Shown: positions 1-7,341 of the stretch, piece by piece
How positions within the stretch are numbered: position 1 is the first letter of the stretch
Layout of the letters: every line of letters begins with the position of its first letter
Assembly: GCA_900197615.1 (NCBI GenBank)
Contig: FZLR01000020.1
Coordinates: forward strand, 1 to 41,028
Reading direction: 5' to 3'
Length of the DNA: 41,028 bases
Source: Rhodospirillaceae bacterium Spongia-Bin9
GTDB lineage: Bacteria > Pseudomonadota > Alphaproteobacteria > Bin65
Notes under the pieces: model-generated
Seen by the model: the letters and a program-made list of their open reading frames with translations, nothing else
Told to the model about the DNA's origin: nothing
Database searches by the model: none
Made by a program: the position numbers and the translations under genes

Positions 1-1
1 C

Positions 2-1372
2 TCCGGCCGACGCCACAAAACCGGCGCCGCCCCCGACAAGCTGGCCGGGGACATGCGCGCCCAGGTCGCCGCCTGCGCCACGGCCGAGCGCGCCTACGGC
101 CGATTGGTCGGGAAACACGGCAGCGAGACCTTCCGCGCCATGCTGGTCGACCTGCACGACTATGCCGAAGCCGTGACGCGGCAGGAGATCGCCGCGCTGC
201 CCGACGGGCAATGGTCCTTTACCGACTACCTGGACGGGCTGGGCGACGATCCGGCGCCGATCCCGCTGAAAGTGACGGTGACGATCGAGGGCGACCGGAT
301 GGTTGTGGACTGGGCAGGCACCTCGCCGGAGGTTCCGGGCGCGATCAACTGCCCGTCGCCCTTCGTCAAGTCCGCCGTCCAGCTCATCGTAAAATGCATC
401 GCCGAAGAGGAAATCCCGAATTTCGAGGGATTCGCCCGGGCGATCGATATCCGCCTGCCGGAGGGCACCATCGTCAACCCGCGGCCGCCGGCGGCCTGCG
501 CGGCGCGGGCCATCGTCGGCTGGCGCGCGCTCGATGTGCTGCTCGGCGTTTTTGCGCAGATCGTGCCGGACAAGATCCCGGCGGCGGGAGAAGGCGGCGT
601 CACCTTCCCGGCGATCAGCGGCATGCACCGCGGCCGGCAGTTCGTTCTGTCGGAGACCCTGGCGGGAAGCTGGGGCGCAATGCCCGACCGCGACGGCGCC
701 TTCGGCATCCCCAACCCCGGCGGCAATCTGACCAACCAGCCGGTCGAAATGATCGAGGCGCTGCATCCGCTCGAGGTCGAACGCTACGGCATGGTCGAGA
801 ATTCCGGCGGGCCGGGCCGCTTTCGCGGCGCGCCGGCCTACCGGCGCCAGTACCGGGTGCGGGCGCCCGGCGGCGTGAGGATGGTCATGCGCTCCGATCG
901 CCGTCAATTCCTGCCTTACGGGCTCGACGGCGGCTGTCCGGGCACGCCGTCGTGGAATATCGTCAATCCCGGTCCCGGCCAGACGACCGTCCCGGTCATG
1001 CCGATGGAGGCGATCCATCTCGCGGAGGGCGAGGCCTTCTGCCATATCGGGGCCGGCGGCGCCGGGCAGGGCGATCCCCTGGAGCGCGATCCGGCAGCTG
1101 TCGGCGCCGACATCGCAGAGGAGCGGATTACGGCTGTTTATGCCAAAGCGGTCTACGGCGTCGTGCTCGACGCGGCCGGGGCGGTCGATCCGCAGGCGAC
1201 GGAAACTGCGCGGGCGGCGCTGCGTCAGGCGCGGGAGAACGGCGGCAGGACTTCGACTTCGCCCGCTTACCTGCGCATGTTCCAGGACAGCCTCGGCCTG
1301 CCTGGTTTCCGGCTCGAGGACGAACGGCGGATGGTCTACGCCGATGGGCGTGCCGCCACGGAAGGGGAATAG
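2..1372 (+). CDS. Hydantoinase B / oxoprolinase-type subunit, 5'-truncated by window edge
   Basis: This is the C-terminal part of a HyuB family protein (hydantoinase B / 5-oxoprolinase / acetone carboxylase alpha-type). The reading frame is open back to base 2, and an in-frame ATG at 53 falls inside a conserved helix (DKLAGDMRAQ followed by TAERAYGRL), so the true start lies outside the window. About 457 codons are visible, against roughly 510-650 for the family. Seen downstream are the family's typical stretches NSGGPGRFRG, a glycine-rich loop GGAGQGDPLERDP and a C-terminal YAKAVYGVVLD. Family members act with a HyuA subunit in ATP-dependent cleavage of cyclic amides or in carboxylation. No HyuA partner lies on this strand in the window; it is probably upstream. 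The DUF1989 gene follows after 3 bases. A second, full HyuB lies at 7342-9084. The exact substrate cannot be read. Confidence 0.93.
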   Translation, partial: SGRRHKTGAAPDKLAGDMRAQVAACATAERAYGRLVGKHGSETFRAMLVDLHDYAEAVTRQEIAALPDGQWSFTDYLDGLGDDPAPIPLKVTVTIEGDRMVVDWAGTSPEVPGAINCPSPFVKSAVQLIVKCIAEEEIPNFEGFARAIDIRLPEGTIVNPRPPAACAARAIVGWRALDVLLGVFAQIVPDKIPAAGEGGVTFPAISGMHRGRQFVLSETLAGSWGAMPDRDGAFGIPNPGGNLTNQPVEMIEALHPLEVERYGMVENSGGPGRFRGAPAYRRQYRVRAPGGVRMVMRSDRRQFLPYGLDGGCPGTPSWNIVNPGPGQTTVPVMPMEAIHLAEGEAFCHIGAGGAGQGDPLERDPAAVGADIAEERITAVYAKAVYGVVLDAAGAVDPQATETARAALRQARENGGRTSTSPAYLRMFQDSLGLPGFRLEDERRMVYADGRAATEGE

Positions 1373-1375
1373 GTC

Positions 1376-2005
1376 ATGCCGGGTAAACTGCTGGATGAAT
1401 TCGTCATACCGGCCCGCCACGGGCGCGGCTTCGTCGTGAAGAAGGGCCAGGTCTTCCGCATCGCGCAGGTCGAGGGCGGCCAGGTCGGCGACTGCGCCTT
1501 CTACAACGCCGACGATCCGAAGGAGACGTTCCACTGCGGCCAGAGCTGGGCGATCAACGTGACCGCCGGCACCGGCACCAGCAAGGCCTTCAAATACTTC
1601 TATTCCAAGCCGCCGCGCGAGAACGTCATGATGACGGTGCTGGACGACACCTATCCCAACCACTGGGGCAACATGGGCGGGCGCTGCTCGACCCGGCTCT
1701 ACGAAATACGCGACAACCTCCCGCCCGGCAGCCATCGCTCGTGCCAGGAAAACCTGCGCGAGGCCGTCGAGCCGTTCGGCCTGACCGGCGACGACATCTT
1801 CGACGTGTTCAACGTCTTCATGAATGTCGACCTCTACACCGACGGGAGCTTCAAAATCCTGCCGACGGAGGTCGGGCCGGACGACTATATCGAGCTGCGC
1901 GCCGGGATGAACATCCTGGCCGCCGTCTCCGCCTGTCCTGCCGATACCTCGCCGACCAACAACTTCCGCTCCGCCCCGCTCGCCATCCGGATCTACGAGG
2001 GCTGA
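1376..2005 (+). CDS. DUF1989 / urea carboxylase-associated family protein
   Basis: The 209-residue product matches the DUF1989 family, often found with urea carboxylase and amide-degradation genes; its biochemical role is not settled. Visible family traits are GQVGDCAFYNADDPKE near residue 35, the CSTRLYEI and SHRSCQENL segments (with conserved Cys) in the middle, the motif DIFDVFNVFMNV near residue 141, and the C-terminal RAGMNILAAVSACPADTSPTNN. The length is normal for the family. The ATG lies 3 bases after the stop of the hydantoinase-B gene, so the two are surely co-transcribed. The pairing suggests a role in amide or urea-type nitrogen catabolism, but this is inference from context. Confidence 0.88.
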   Translation: MPGKLLDEFVIPARHGRGFVVKKGQVFRIAQVEGGQVGDCAFYNADDPKETFHCGQSWAINVTAGTGTSKAFKYFYSKPPRENVMMTVLDDTYPNHWGNMGGRCSTRLYEIRDNLPPGSHRSCQENLREAVEPFGLTGDDIFDVFNVFMNVDLYTDGSFKILPTEVGPDDYIELRAGMNILAAVSACPADTSPTNNFRSAPLAIRIYEG

Positions 2006-2544
2006 GGCCGGAGGCCGCGGACCGCGGGACTCCGCCCGGTTCGGAATTCGGATCGAAGCATCGTAATCTTGCGGTTTTTTCGCGAACGGGCTCACTTTTT
2101 TCCGGGCCTTTCGGCGACATAAGAATTTCGGTTAGTTTCCGAAAAAGTTATAGACCGCATTGATAAATCTTATTGAATTTCGGATTGTTTTTTTGGCGAA
2201 CAATATTTTCTTGGGCGTGTGTATATCGAAAAGCACCATACATGTTGCAGCTGGAGTCCGGCCGCAGAGCGGAGGGCGAACGAGCGTTCACCTGGTGAGG
2301 ATTAGCGCCAACAAGGAATGTAAATATTTGTAAATCAACGAATTTTCCAAATCGAACTGCAGGCGATCTGTCAATTGAATTGACCTGCCATCGGATTTCC
2401 GATTGGGGCGGACAGGATAACCGAAGATGTTCACCGCCTAATTTGCGCTGTTTTTTTCTCAGAAATATCCTGATTTTTCTGGAAGCCTGTCTTGAACAAC
2501 GGATCCCCGTTCCCAAATGCAATATTATCTTTAAGGAGGTAATC
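2006..2544. other. AT-rich non-coding stretch
   Basis: These 539 bases contain no convincing gene. Composition changes sharply from the GC-rich neighbours at about 2060, with T- and A-runs (for example around 2188-2194 and 2452-2458). A reading frame on the - strand at 2148-2552 has no recognisable protein features. The stretch is best read as the leader and control region of the small gene at 2545, or as the remnant of an insertion. I found no -35/-10 pair with proper spacing that I would defend. It holds an inverted repeat at 2370-2384, listed separately. Confidence 0.6.
2370..2384. promoter_or_regulatory. Perfect inverted repeat, candidate operator
   Basis: GTCAATT-G-AATTGAC is a perfect palindrome with 7-base arms around one base. 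It lies 160 bases upstream of the small secreted protein gene, inside AT-rich DNA. The size and symmetry fit a binding site for a dimeric helix-turn-helix regulator. No regulator gene is adjacent, so the function is inferred only. Confidence 0.35.
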
Positions 2545-2799
2545 ATGCTCAAGAAATTCGCCGGTATCCTGACAGTTTCCGCGATTTGTGCCGCCTCTGC
2601 GGCGCAGGCCCACCAGGTTCACTACGCCATGGCGGCGGCCGATGCGAAGCCCGTCATGCAGCCCATTCCGGGCGATGTCTTCACGGCCATGGCCGGCAGC
2701 GCCGGCAAGGCGCAGGCCGCGGCGCTCGCGAAGTGCCGGAAGGCCGGGAAGCGCAACTGCACCGTGATCGGCCGCGGCACGCTCCCGCACAAGCACTGA
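2545..2799 (+). CDS. Small secreted protein of unknown function
   Basis: An 84-residue protein begins at the ATG at 2545, chosen because a near-perfect Shine-Dalgarno AAGGAGGT (2533-2540) sits 4 bases upstream. The N-terminus is a textbook Sec signal peptide: MLKK, a hydrophobic core and a likely cut after ASAAQA (about residue 22). The mature part is about 62 residues, basic, alanine-rich at the centre, with two cysteines in AKCRKAGKRNCTVIG that could form a disulfide. This C-terminal pattern weakly recalls the cysteine pair of DUF4189-type periplasmic proteins, but I cannot assign it. The final residues PHKH could bind metal; that is speculation. It is isolated, behind a long AT-rich leader, and converges with the CaiB gene on the other strand. 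Confidence 0.78.
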   Translation: MLKKFAGILTVSAICAASAAQAHQVHYAMAAADAKPVMQPIPGDVFTAMAGSAGKAQAAALAKCRKAGKRNCTVIGRGTLPHKH

Positions 2800-2827
2800 T
2801 ACGCACACGATCGCGTAGCGCACAGGT

Positions 2828-2864
2828 TTCTCGGCGATGGCTTCCTCCCGGCCGAAGCCGAGAA
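2828..2864. terminator. Hairpin between convergent genes, possible terminator
   Basis: TTCTCGGC (2828-2835) and GCCGAGAA (2857-2864) are perfect 8-base inverted arms. The 21 bases between them can also pair differently (GGCTTC with GAAGCC). It lies between the stop of the small + strand gene (2799) and the stop of the - strand CaiB gene (2902), the right place for a bidirectional terminator. There is no clear T-run on either side. Confidence 0.35.
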
Positions 2865-2901
2865 CTTCGCCGCCGGCCGAATGCAGCTCCGGACCGGCCG
2901 C

Positions 2902-4098
2902 CTACCGGCCGGCGGCGATACCTTCCTCCATCATCCGGTCGATCTCGCTTCCGGAATAGCCTGCCTCCGCCAGCACGGCCCGCCTATCTTCGCCATAGCC
3001 GCGGGGCGGGAAAAAGTCCTCCGGCTTGTCCGCCAGATCGACGGCGCGCGGCTGCAGGCGCAGGGCCTGGCCGGTCGGCAGCACGGTCCGGGTCATCTTC
3101 GAGCGCACCGCCGGCATCTCGTGAACGCGCGGGATCGGATTGATCGGCGTATTGGGAATCTGCGCCGCCGACAACTCCGCCGAGACGGTCTCCAATGGCG
3201 CCTGCCCGGTGGCTTCGCCGATTTCCCGGTAGATCGCCTCGCGGTCACGGTAGCGCGCTTTCGGCGTGTCGCGCGCACCGTCCTTCGCGACCGGGACGAA
3301 CCGCTCGATCCCGGTGAGCCGGCGCCACTGGGCGTTGCTGCCGACGGCGATGTAGATGTAGCCGTCGCCGGTCGGATAGACGCTGGTCGGGATGAACTTG
3401 CGATGGGCGTTGCCCCAGCGGCCGATCTCTTCCGGATCGCAATCGAGGTCGATCAGGGGCAGCAGGGTGATCAGCCAGGACGCCGCGGCCTGGAGCATCG
3501 AGACGTCGATCCGCCGGCCGCCGTCCCGGTCCGCGCCCTCGGCCAGCGCCAGCAGGACGCTGGAATAGACCTCGTCGCCGGCCTTGAGATCGACCACCGG
3601 CACGCCCATCAGGGTCGGCGGCCCGTCCTCGAACCCGGTGACTTCCATATAGCCGCACATGGCCTGGATGACCGGATCGTAGCCGGCGACCTTCGGATAG
3701 TCCGGCCCCATGGCGGAAATGCCGGCCCAGATCAGCCCCGGTTTGACGGCGCTCAGGGTCTCGTAGTCGACGCCGAGCTGCTCGTAGCGGCTGGGAATTG
3801 TGTTGCAGGTGAAGACATCGGCGTCGAGTTCGCGGATCATCCGGTGCAGGGCGGCCTGGCCCTCCGCCGTCTTGAGATTGAGGGCGACGCATTCCTTGCC
3901 GACATTCTGGGCCAGGAAATAGGAATAGGGCTCGATGCCGGGCACCGGTCCGCCGATATAGCGGTTCGGGTCGCCCGGCTGGTCGCCGCCGCCGGTCGAT
4001 TCGACCCGGATGACCCGCCAGCCGAGATGCACGAAGCGCATCGTCGCGTAAGGCATCGCCAGCGCCTGTTCCATGGCGATCAGGGTGCGTCTCTTCAC
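2902..4098 (-). CDS. CaiB/BaiF family (class III) CoA transferase
   Basis: The 398-residue protein is a family III CoA transferase, which moves CoA between carboxylic acids in the cytoplasm. I place the start at GTG 4098, preceded by GGAGGG at proper spacing; upstream in-frame codons read as non-family sequence. The N-terminus shows AMEQALAMPYAT followed by LGWRVIRVES, resembling the subfamily with EQAVAAP. The aspartate of PVVDLKAGDEV (D170), 18 residues before the usual basic-glycine stretch, fits the catalytic nucleophile. GGRRIDVSML follows as expected. It is the last gene of the operon 11177-2902, 43 bases after the mutase large subunit, and probably loads CoA on the pathway's acid. The N-terminus is a few residues shorter than typical. 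The substrate is not readable. Confidence 0.9.
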   Translation of the reverse strand: MKRRTLIAMEQALAMPYATMRFVHLGWRVIRVESTGGGDQPGDPNRYIGGPVPGIEPYSYFLAQNVGKECVALNLKTAEGQAALHRMIRELDADVFTCNTIPSRYEQLGVDYETLSAVKPGLIWAGISAMGPDYPKVAGYDPVIQAMCGYMEVTGFEDGPPTLMGVPVVDLKAGDEVYSSVLLALAEGADRDGGRRIDVSMLQAAASWLITLLPLIDLDCDPEEIGRWGNAHRKFIPTSVYPTGDGYIYIAVGSNAQWRRLTGIERFVPVAKDGARDTPKARYRDREAIYREIGEATGQAPLETVSAELSAAQIPNTPINPIPRVHEMPAVRSKMTRTVLPTGQALRLQPRAVDLADKPEDFFPPRGYGEDRRAVLAEAGYSGSEIDRMMEEGIAAGR

Positions 4099-4141
4099 TG
4101 TTTCCCTCCGCAGGTGTCGAATCCGAACGGCCCGGCCGGCC

Positions 4142-5797
4142 TCAGATGGTAACCGGCTCCTCGAACCGGCCGTAGACTCCGGCGAGGACCCCGGTGATTT
4201 CGCCGACCGTTGCATAGGCTTTCACCGCCTCCACGATCGCCGGCATCGTGTTGGCGCCGGCGACGGCATCGGCGTGCAGCCGTTTCAGCGCCCGGTCGAC
4301 CGCGTCTGCACTGCGTTCGGCGCGTATCTGCTTCAGGCTGGCGAGCTGCATGTCGAGGTCTTCCCGCCGTTCCGGATGGAACTCGACGTCCGGCTTTTCC
4401 TCCGGCACCCGGTAGCAATTGACGCCGACCTTGCGGGCCTCGCCATTCTCGACCCGGCGATGGTGCTCGTAGGCCTGCTGCGAGACCCGGTCCTGGATGC
4501 GGCCGCCGGCGATGCCGGCGACGATGCCGCCCTCGTCCTGCACGCGCTGCATCGCGGCCTCGATCTTCGCTTCCATCCCGTCGGTCAGCGCTTCGACGAA
4601 ATAGGAGCCGCCGAGCGGGTCGACCGTATCGCACAGGCCGAGCTCCTCGATCAGGAGCTGCATGGTGCGGATCGAGATCTGCTGCGCCCTGGGCGAGGGG
4701 ATCGTATAGGCCTCGTCGTAGCAGCACAGCGCGATCGTCTGGGCGCCGGACAGCACGGCGGAGAGCGCATAATAGGCGCCGCGCATGATGTTGTTCTCCG
4801 GCTGATCGATGGTCAGCCCGAATCCGCCGCCGCCGGCGATCATGCGCATCCACATGGTCTTGGGATTTTTCGCGCCGTACTGTTCTTTCAGGATTTTCGC
4901 CCACATCCGGCGGCCGGCGCGGAATTTGGCGACTTCCTCGAACAGCTTGCCGAAGACGTTGAAGTTGAAGGAGAGCCGTCCGGCGAAATCGTCGATGGCG
5001 AGGCCGCGCCTCAGCGTTTCGTCGATATAGGCCTTGGCGATCTCGAAGGCGTAGCCCATTTCCTCGGCCGGATCGCAGCCGGATTCGCGGATATGGTACC
5101 CGCACACGCTGACCGGGCTGTAGTTGGGCGCATGGCGGGCGCAATATTCGATGGTGTCGCCGACCAGCCTGACCGACGGTTCGACCGGGAAGACCCAGGT
5201 GCCGCGGCCGACCATCTCCTTGAGAATGTCGTTCTGGGCCGTGCCGCGCAGGGTGGCGATGTCGTAGCCGCGCTTCTCCGCCATGGCGAGATACATGGCG
5301 ATCATGATCGCCGCGGCGCCGTTGACGGTGAGCGAGACGGTGATCGCGTCGAGGTCGACGCCGTCGAAGGCGACCTCGAAATCGCGCAGGCTGTCGACCG
5401 CCATGCCGACCCGGCCGACCTCGCCTTCCGCCGCCGGATCGTCGCTGTCCAGCCCGCACTGGGAAGGCAGATCGAAGGCGACGTTGAGGCCGGTGTTGCC
5501 GGTCTCGATCAGATAGTGGAAGCGCTCGTTGGTCGCCTGTGCGTTGCCGAAGCCGGTATACTGGCGCATCGTCCAGGGCCGGCGGCGGTACATGTCGGCG
5601 TGGATGCCGCGGGTGAAGGGATATTCGCCGGGCCGTTCCTCGCCCGCCCCGTTGCCGCCGCCGCTTCCGTTGCCGCCGTTCAGGTCGGCCGCCGTGTAGA
5701 CCGGTTTCACCTCGATACCGGAATCTGCGAAGACCGGCGCGACGCCATGGGGTAATTCCAGCCCGCTCTTCATTTCTCGGGTCAGTTCCTCGGCCAT
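4142..5797 (-). CDS. B12-dependent acyl-CoA mutase, large (catalytic) subunit
   Basis: The 551-residue protein is the substrate-binding TIM-barrel subunit of an adenosylcobalamin-dependent acyl-CoA mutase; the cobalamin-binding domain is a separate gene just upstream. Seen: RRRPWTMRQYTGFG (Y80), VAFDLPSQCGLDSD, GTAQNDILKEMVGRGTW (Q188, R198) and VCGYHIRESG (H235). By alignment from memory, Y80 and R198 match Tyr89 and Arg207 of methylmalonyl-CoA mutase, which hold the substrate carboxylate. Isobutyryl-CoA mutase has Phe and Gln there; hydroxyisobutyryl-CoA mutase has Ile and Gln. Ala107 also argues against the latter. So a carboxylated acyl-CoA is the likely substrate. A Gly/Asn-rich linker lies at residues 40-52. 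The ATG at 5797 overlaps the small-subunit gene by 16 bases. No MeaB-type chaperone gene is seen. Confidence 0.92.
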   Translation of the reverse strand: MAEELTREMKSGLELPHGVAPVFADSGIEVKPVYTAADLNGGNGSGGGNGAGEERPGEYPFTRGIHADMYRRRPWTMRQYTGFGNAQATNERFHYLIETGNTGLNVAFDLPSQCGLDSDDPAAEGEVGRVGMAVDSLRDFEVAFDGVDLDAITVSLTVNGAAAIMIAMYLAMAEKRGYDIATLRGTAQNDILKEMVGRGTWVFPVEPSVRLVGDTIEYCARHAPNYSPVSVCGYHIRESGCDPAEEMGYAFEIAKAYIDETLRRGLAIDDFAGRLSFNFNVFGKLFEEVAKFRAGRRMWAKILKEQYGAKNPKTMWMRMIAGGGGFGLTIDQPENNIMRGAYYALSAVLSGAQTIALCCYDEAYTIPSPRAQQISIRTMQLLIEELGLCDTVDPLGGSYFVEALTDGMEAKIEAAMQRVQDEGGIVAGIAGGRIQDRVSQQAYEHHRRVENGEARKVGVNCYRVPEEKPDVEFHPERREDLDMQLASLKQIRAERSADAVDRALKRLHADAVAGANTMPAIVEAVKAYATVGEITGVLAGVYGRFEEPVTI

Positions 5798-6192
5798 CTC
5801 GCTACATTCTCCTCGATATACCGGACGATGTCGTCGAGCCGGCTGCGCGAATTGAAGACGGCGTCGACGCCGATGTCGGCGAGCGCCTCGTGGTCCTTTT
5901 CCGGCACGTTGCCGCCGACCAGCCACATCCGCGTGCCGAGATCGTACTCGTCCCACAGGTCTTTGAGCCGCCGCGCCAGCGGCAGGTGGGAGCCGGACAG
6001 GATCGACATGCCGATCACGTCGACATCCTCGTCCTTCGCCCGGCGGGCGATATCCTCCGGCGTCTTGCGCAGGCCGGTATAGATCACGTCCATGCCCGCG
6101 TCCTTGAGCGCCCGGGCGACCACCTTGGCGCCGACATCGTGGCCGTCCAGCCCCGGCTTGGAGACCAGCACCCTGATCGGTCTGCGCGTCAT
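5782..6192 (-). CDS. B12-dependent acyl-CoA mutase, small cobalamin-binding subunit
   Basis: The 136-residue protein is the stand-alone B12-binding domain of an acyl-CoA mutase. It carries the base-off/His-on signature DGHDVG (DxHxxG, with the cobalt-binding His at about residue 18), then SILSGSH and the glycine pair in WLVGGNVP that cradle the nucleotide tail. The length equals that of the small subunits of isobutyryl- and hydroxyisobutyryl-CoA mutases. Its ATG overlaps the acyl-CoA dehydrogenase stop by 4 bases (ATGA), and its 3' end overlaps the large-subunit gene by 16 bases, which suggests translational coupling and a 1:1 complex. Confidence 0.94.
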   Translation of the reverse strand: MTRRPIRVLVSKPGLDGHDVGAKVVARALKDAGMDVIYTGLRKTPEDIARRAKDEDVDVIGMSILSGSHLPLARRLKDLWDEYDLGTRMWLVGGNVPEKDHEALADIGVDAVFNSRSRLDDIVRYIEENVARWPRN

Positions 6193-7319
6193 CGCGCGGA
6201 GACCTCCTTGGCGATGATCAGCTTCAGAATTTCGCTGGTGCCGCCGCCGATCAGCAGGAAGCGCACGTCGCGCAGATAGCGCTGGGCGGGATATTCCATG
6301 GCAAAGCCGTAGGAGGCGAAGATGCGCGAAGCATGCTCACAGATGCGCGCCGCGGCCTCCGACGCGAACAGCTTGGCCATCGCCGCTTCCTTGTGATGCG
6401 GCAGGCCCGCGTCGCAGAGTTGCGCGGCGTGGGCGACAAGGTGGCGGGCAGCTTCGAGGTCCGTCCCCATGTCGGCGAGGCGCATCTGGATGGCCTGGAA
6501 GCGGTCGATCGGCTTGCCGAACTGTTTGCGCTCGCCGGCATATTGCACCGCGTCGTCCAAGGCGGCGCGGGCGATGCCGATGCCCATGGCGCCGGTCATG
6601 ATGCGGATTCGTGCCAGGATCTTGCGCAGATGCTGCTCGCCTTCGCCGACGGGGCAGAGCCGGTGGCTGTCCGGCACGAAACAGTCGTCGAACGACAGTT
6701 CGGAGGTCGGCAGCGCCCGCACGCCCAGCTTCTCGATGGCGCGTCCGACCTGCAGACCCTCGAAATCGCGCTCGACCAGGAAGATGGTGATGCGGTCTTC
6801 CTCGCCGGCCTTGGCGAAGACGGTGAAGAAGTCGGCAATCGGCGCCGAGGTCACCCACATCTTCTGGCCGTTGAGCCGCCAGCCGCCGTCCGCTTTCGCC
6901 GCGCGCGTGTTCATGCCGTGCAGGTCGGAGCCGGCGTTGGGCTCGGTCATGCAGATGCCGCCGATCTTCTCGCCGTCGAGCGCCGGGATCAGCAGCCGCT
7001 CGACGATGTCGTCGTTGCCCAGTTCGTTGAGGAAATGGGTGCCCATCAGCGCCTGCATCGAGCAGGCGGCAGCGAGCGCCATCGAGCCGCGGGACAGTTC
7101 CTCGACCGCCAGGCAGAAGGGCAGCAGGCCGAGGTCCAGCCCGCCGACCTCCTCCGGATAGCGCATGCGGAAAAAGCCGAGTTCGCCGATCTGCCGGAAC
7201 AGGTCGCGCGGAAACTCGTGGGCTTCGTCGATCGCCTCGGCCTGGGGGAGGATTTGTTCGTCGCAGAAACGCGCGAACGTCTCCCGGATCGCGGCGATTT
7301 CTTCCGGCAGCTCGATCAT
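6189..7319 (-). CDS. Acyl-CoA dehydrogenase family flavoprotein, usual catalytic Glu replaced
   Basis: The 376-residue protein has the full acyl-CoA dehydrogenase fold: an N-terminal helical domain (SRGSMALAAACSMQ), the central FAD-contact stretch CMTEPNAGSDLHGMNTRA and KMWVTSAPIADFF, and the C-terminal helical domain with ERKQFGKPIDRFQAIQ and RYLRDVRF. It should pass electrons from an acyl-CoA to electron-transfer flavoprotein. Near the C-terminus the motif reads LIGGGTSEI, so glycine 359 stands where medium-chain enzymes have the catalytic glutamate (EGT). The alternative position used by isovaleryl-CoA dehydrogenase also appears non-acidic. The protein may use another base or do a different flavin reaction. 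It lies between hyuB (22-base gap) and the mutase small subunit (4-base overlap). Confidence 0.93.
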   Translation of the reverse strand: MIELPEEIAAIRETFARFCDEQILPQAEAIDEAHEFPRDLFRQIGELGFFRMRYPEEVGGLDLGLLPFCLAVEELSRGSMALAAACSMQALMGTHFLNELGNDDIVERLLIPALDGEKIGGICMTEPNAGSDLHGMNTRAAKADGGWRLNGQKMWVTSAPIADFFTVFAKAGEEDRITIFLVERDFEGLQVGRAIEKLGVRALPTSELSFDDCFVPDSHRLCPVGEGEQHLRKILARIRIMTGAMGIGIARAALDDAVQYAGERKQFGKPIDRFQAIQMRLADMGTDLEAARHLVAHAAQLCDAGLPHHKEAAMAKLFASEAAARICEHASRIFASYGFAMEYPAQRYLRDVRFLLIGGGTSEILKLIIAKEVSAR

Positions 7320-7341
7320 GCGCCCGTTCCGCTCCCGGCCG

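Noticed and set aside
2148-2552. 134-codon - strand frame in the AT-rich region
   Set aside because: No ribosome site, no motif, and it covers the ribosome site of the convincing small gene on the other strand.
4142-6192. Hydroxyisobutyryl-CoA mutase (HcmAB) by subunit size
   Set aside because: The defining Ile and Asp of that enzyme correspond to Tyr80 and Ala107 here, and its Gln is Arg198.
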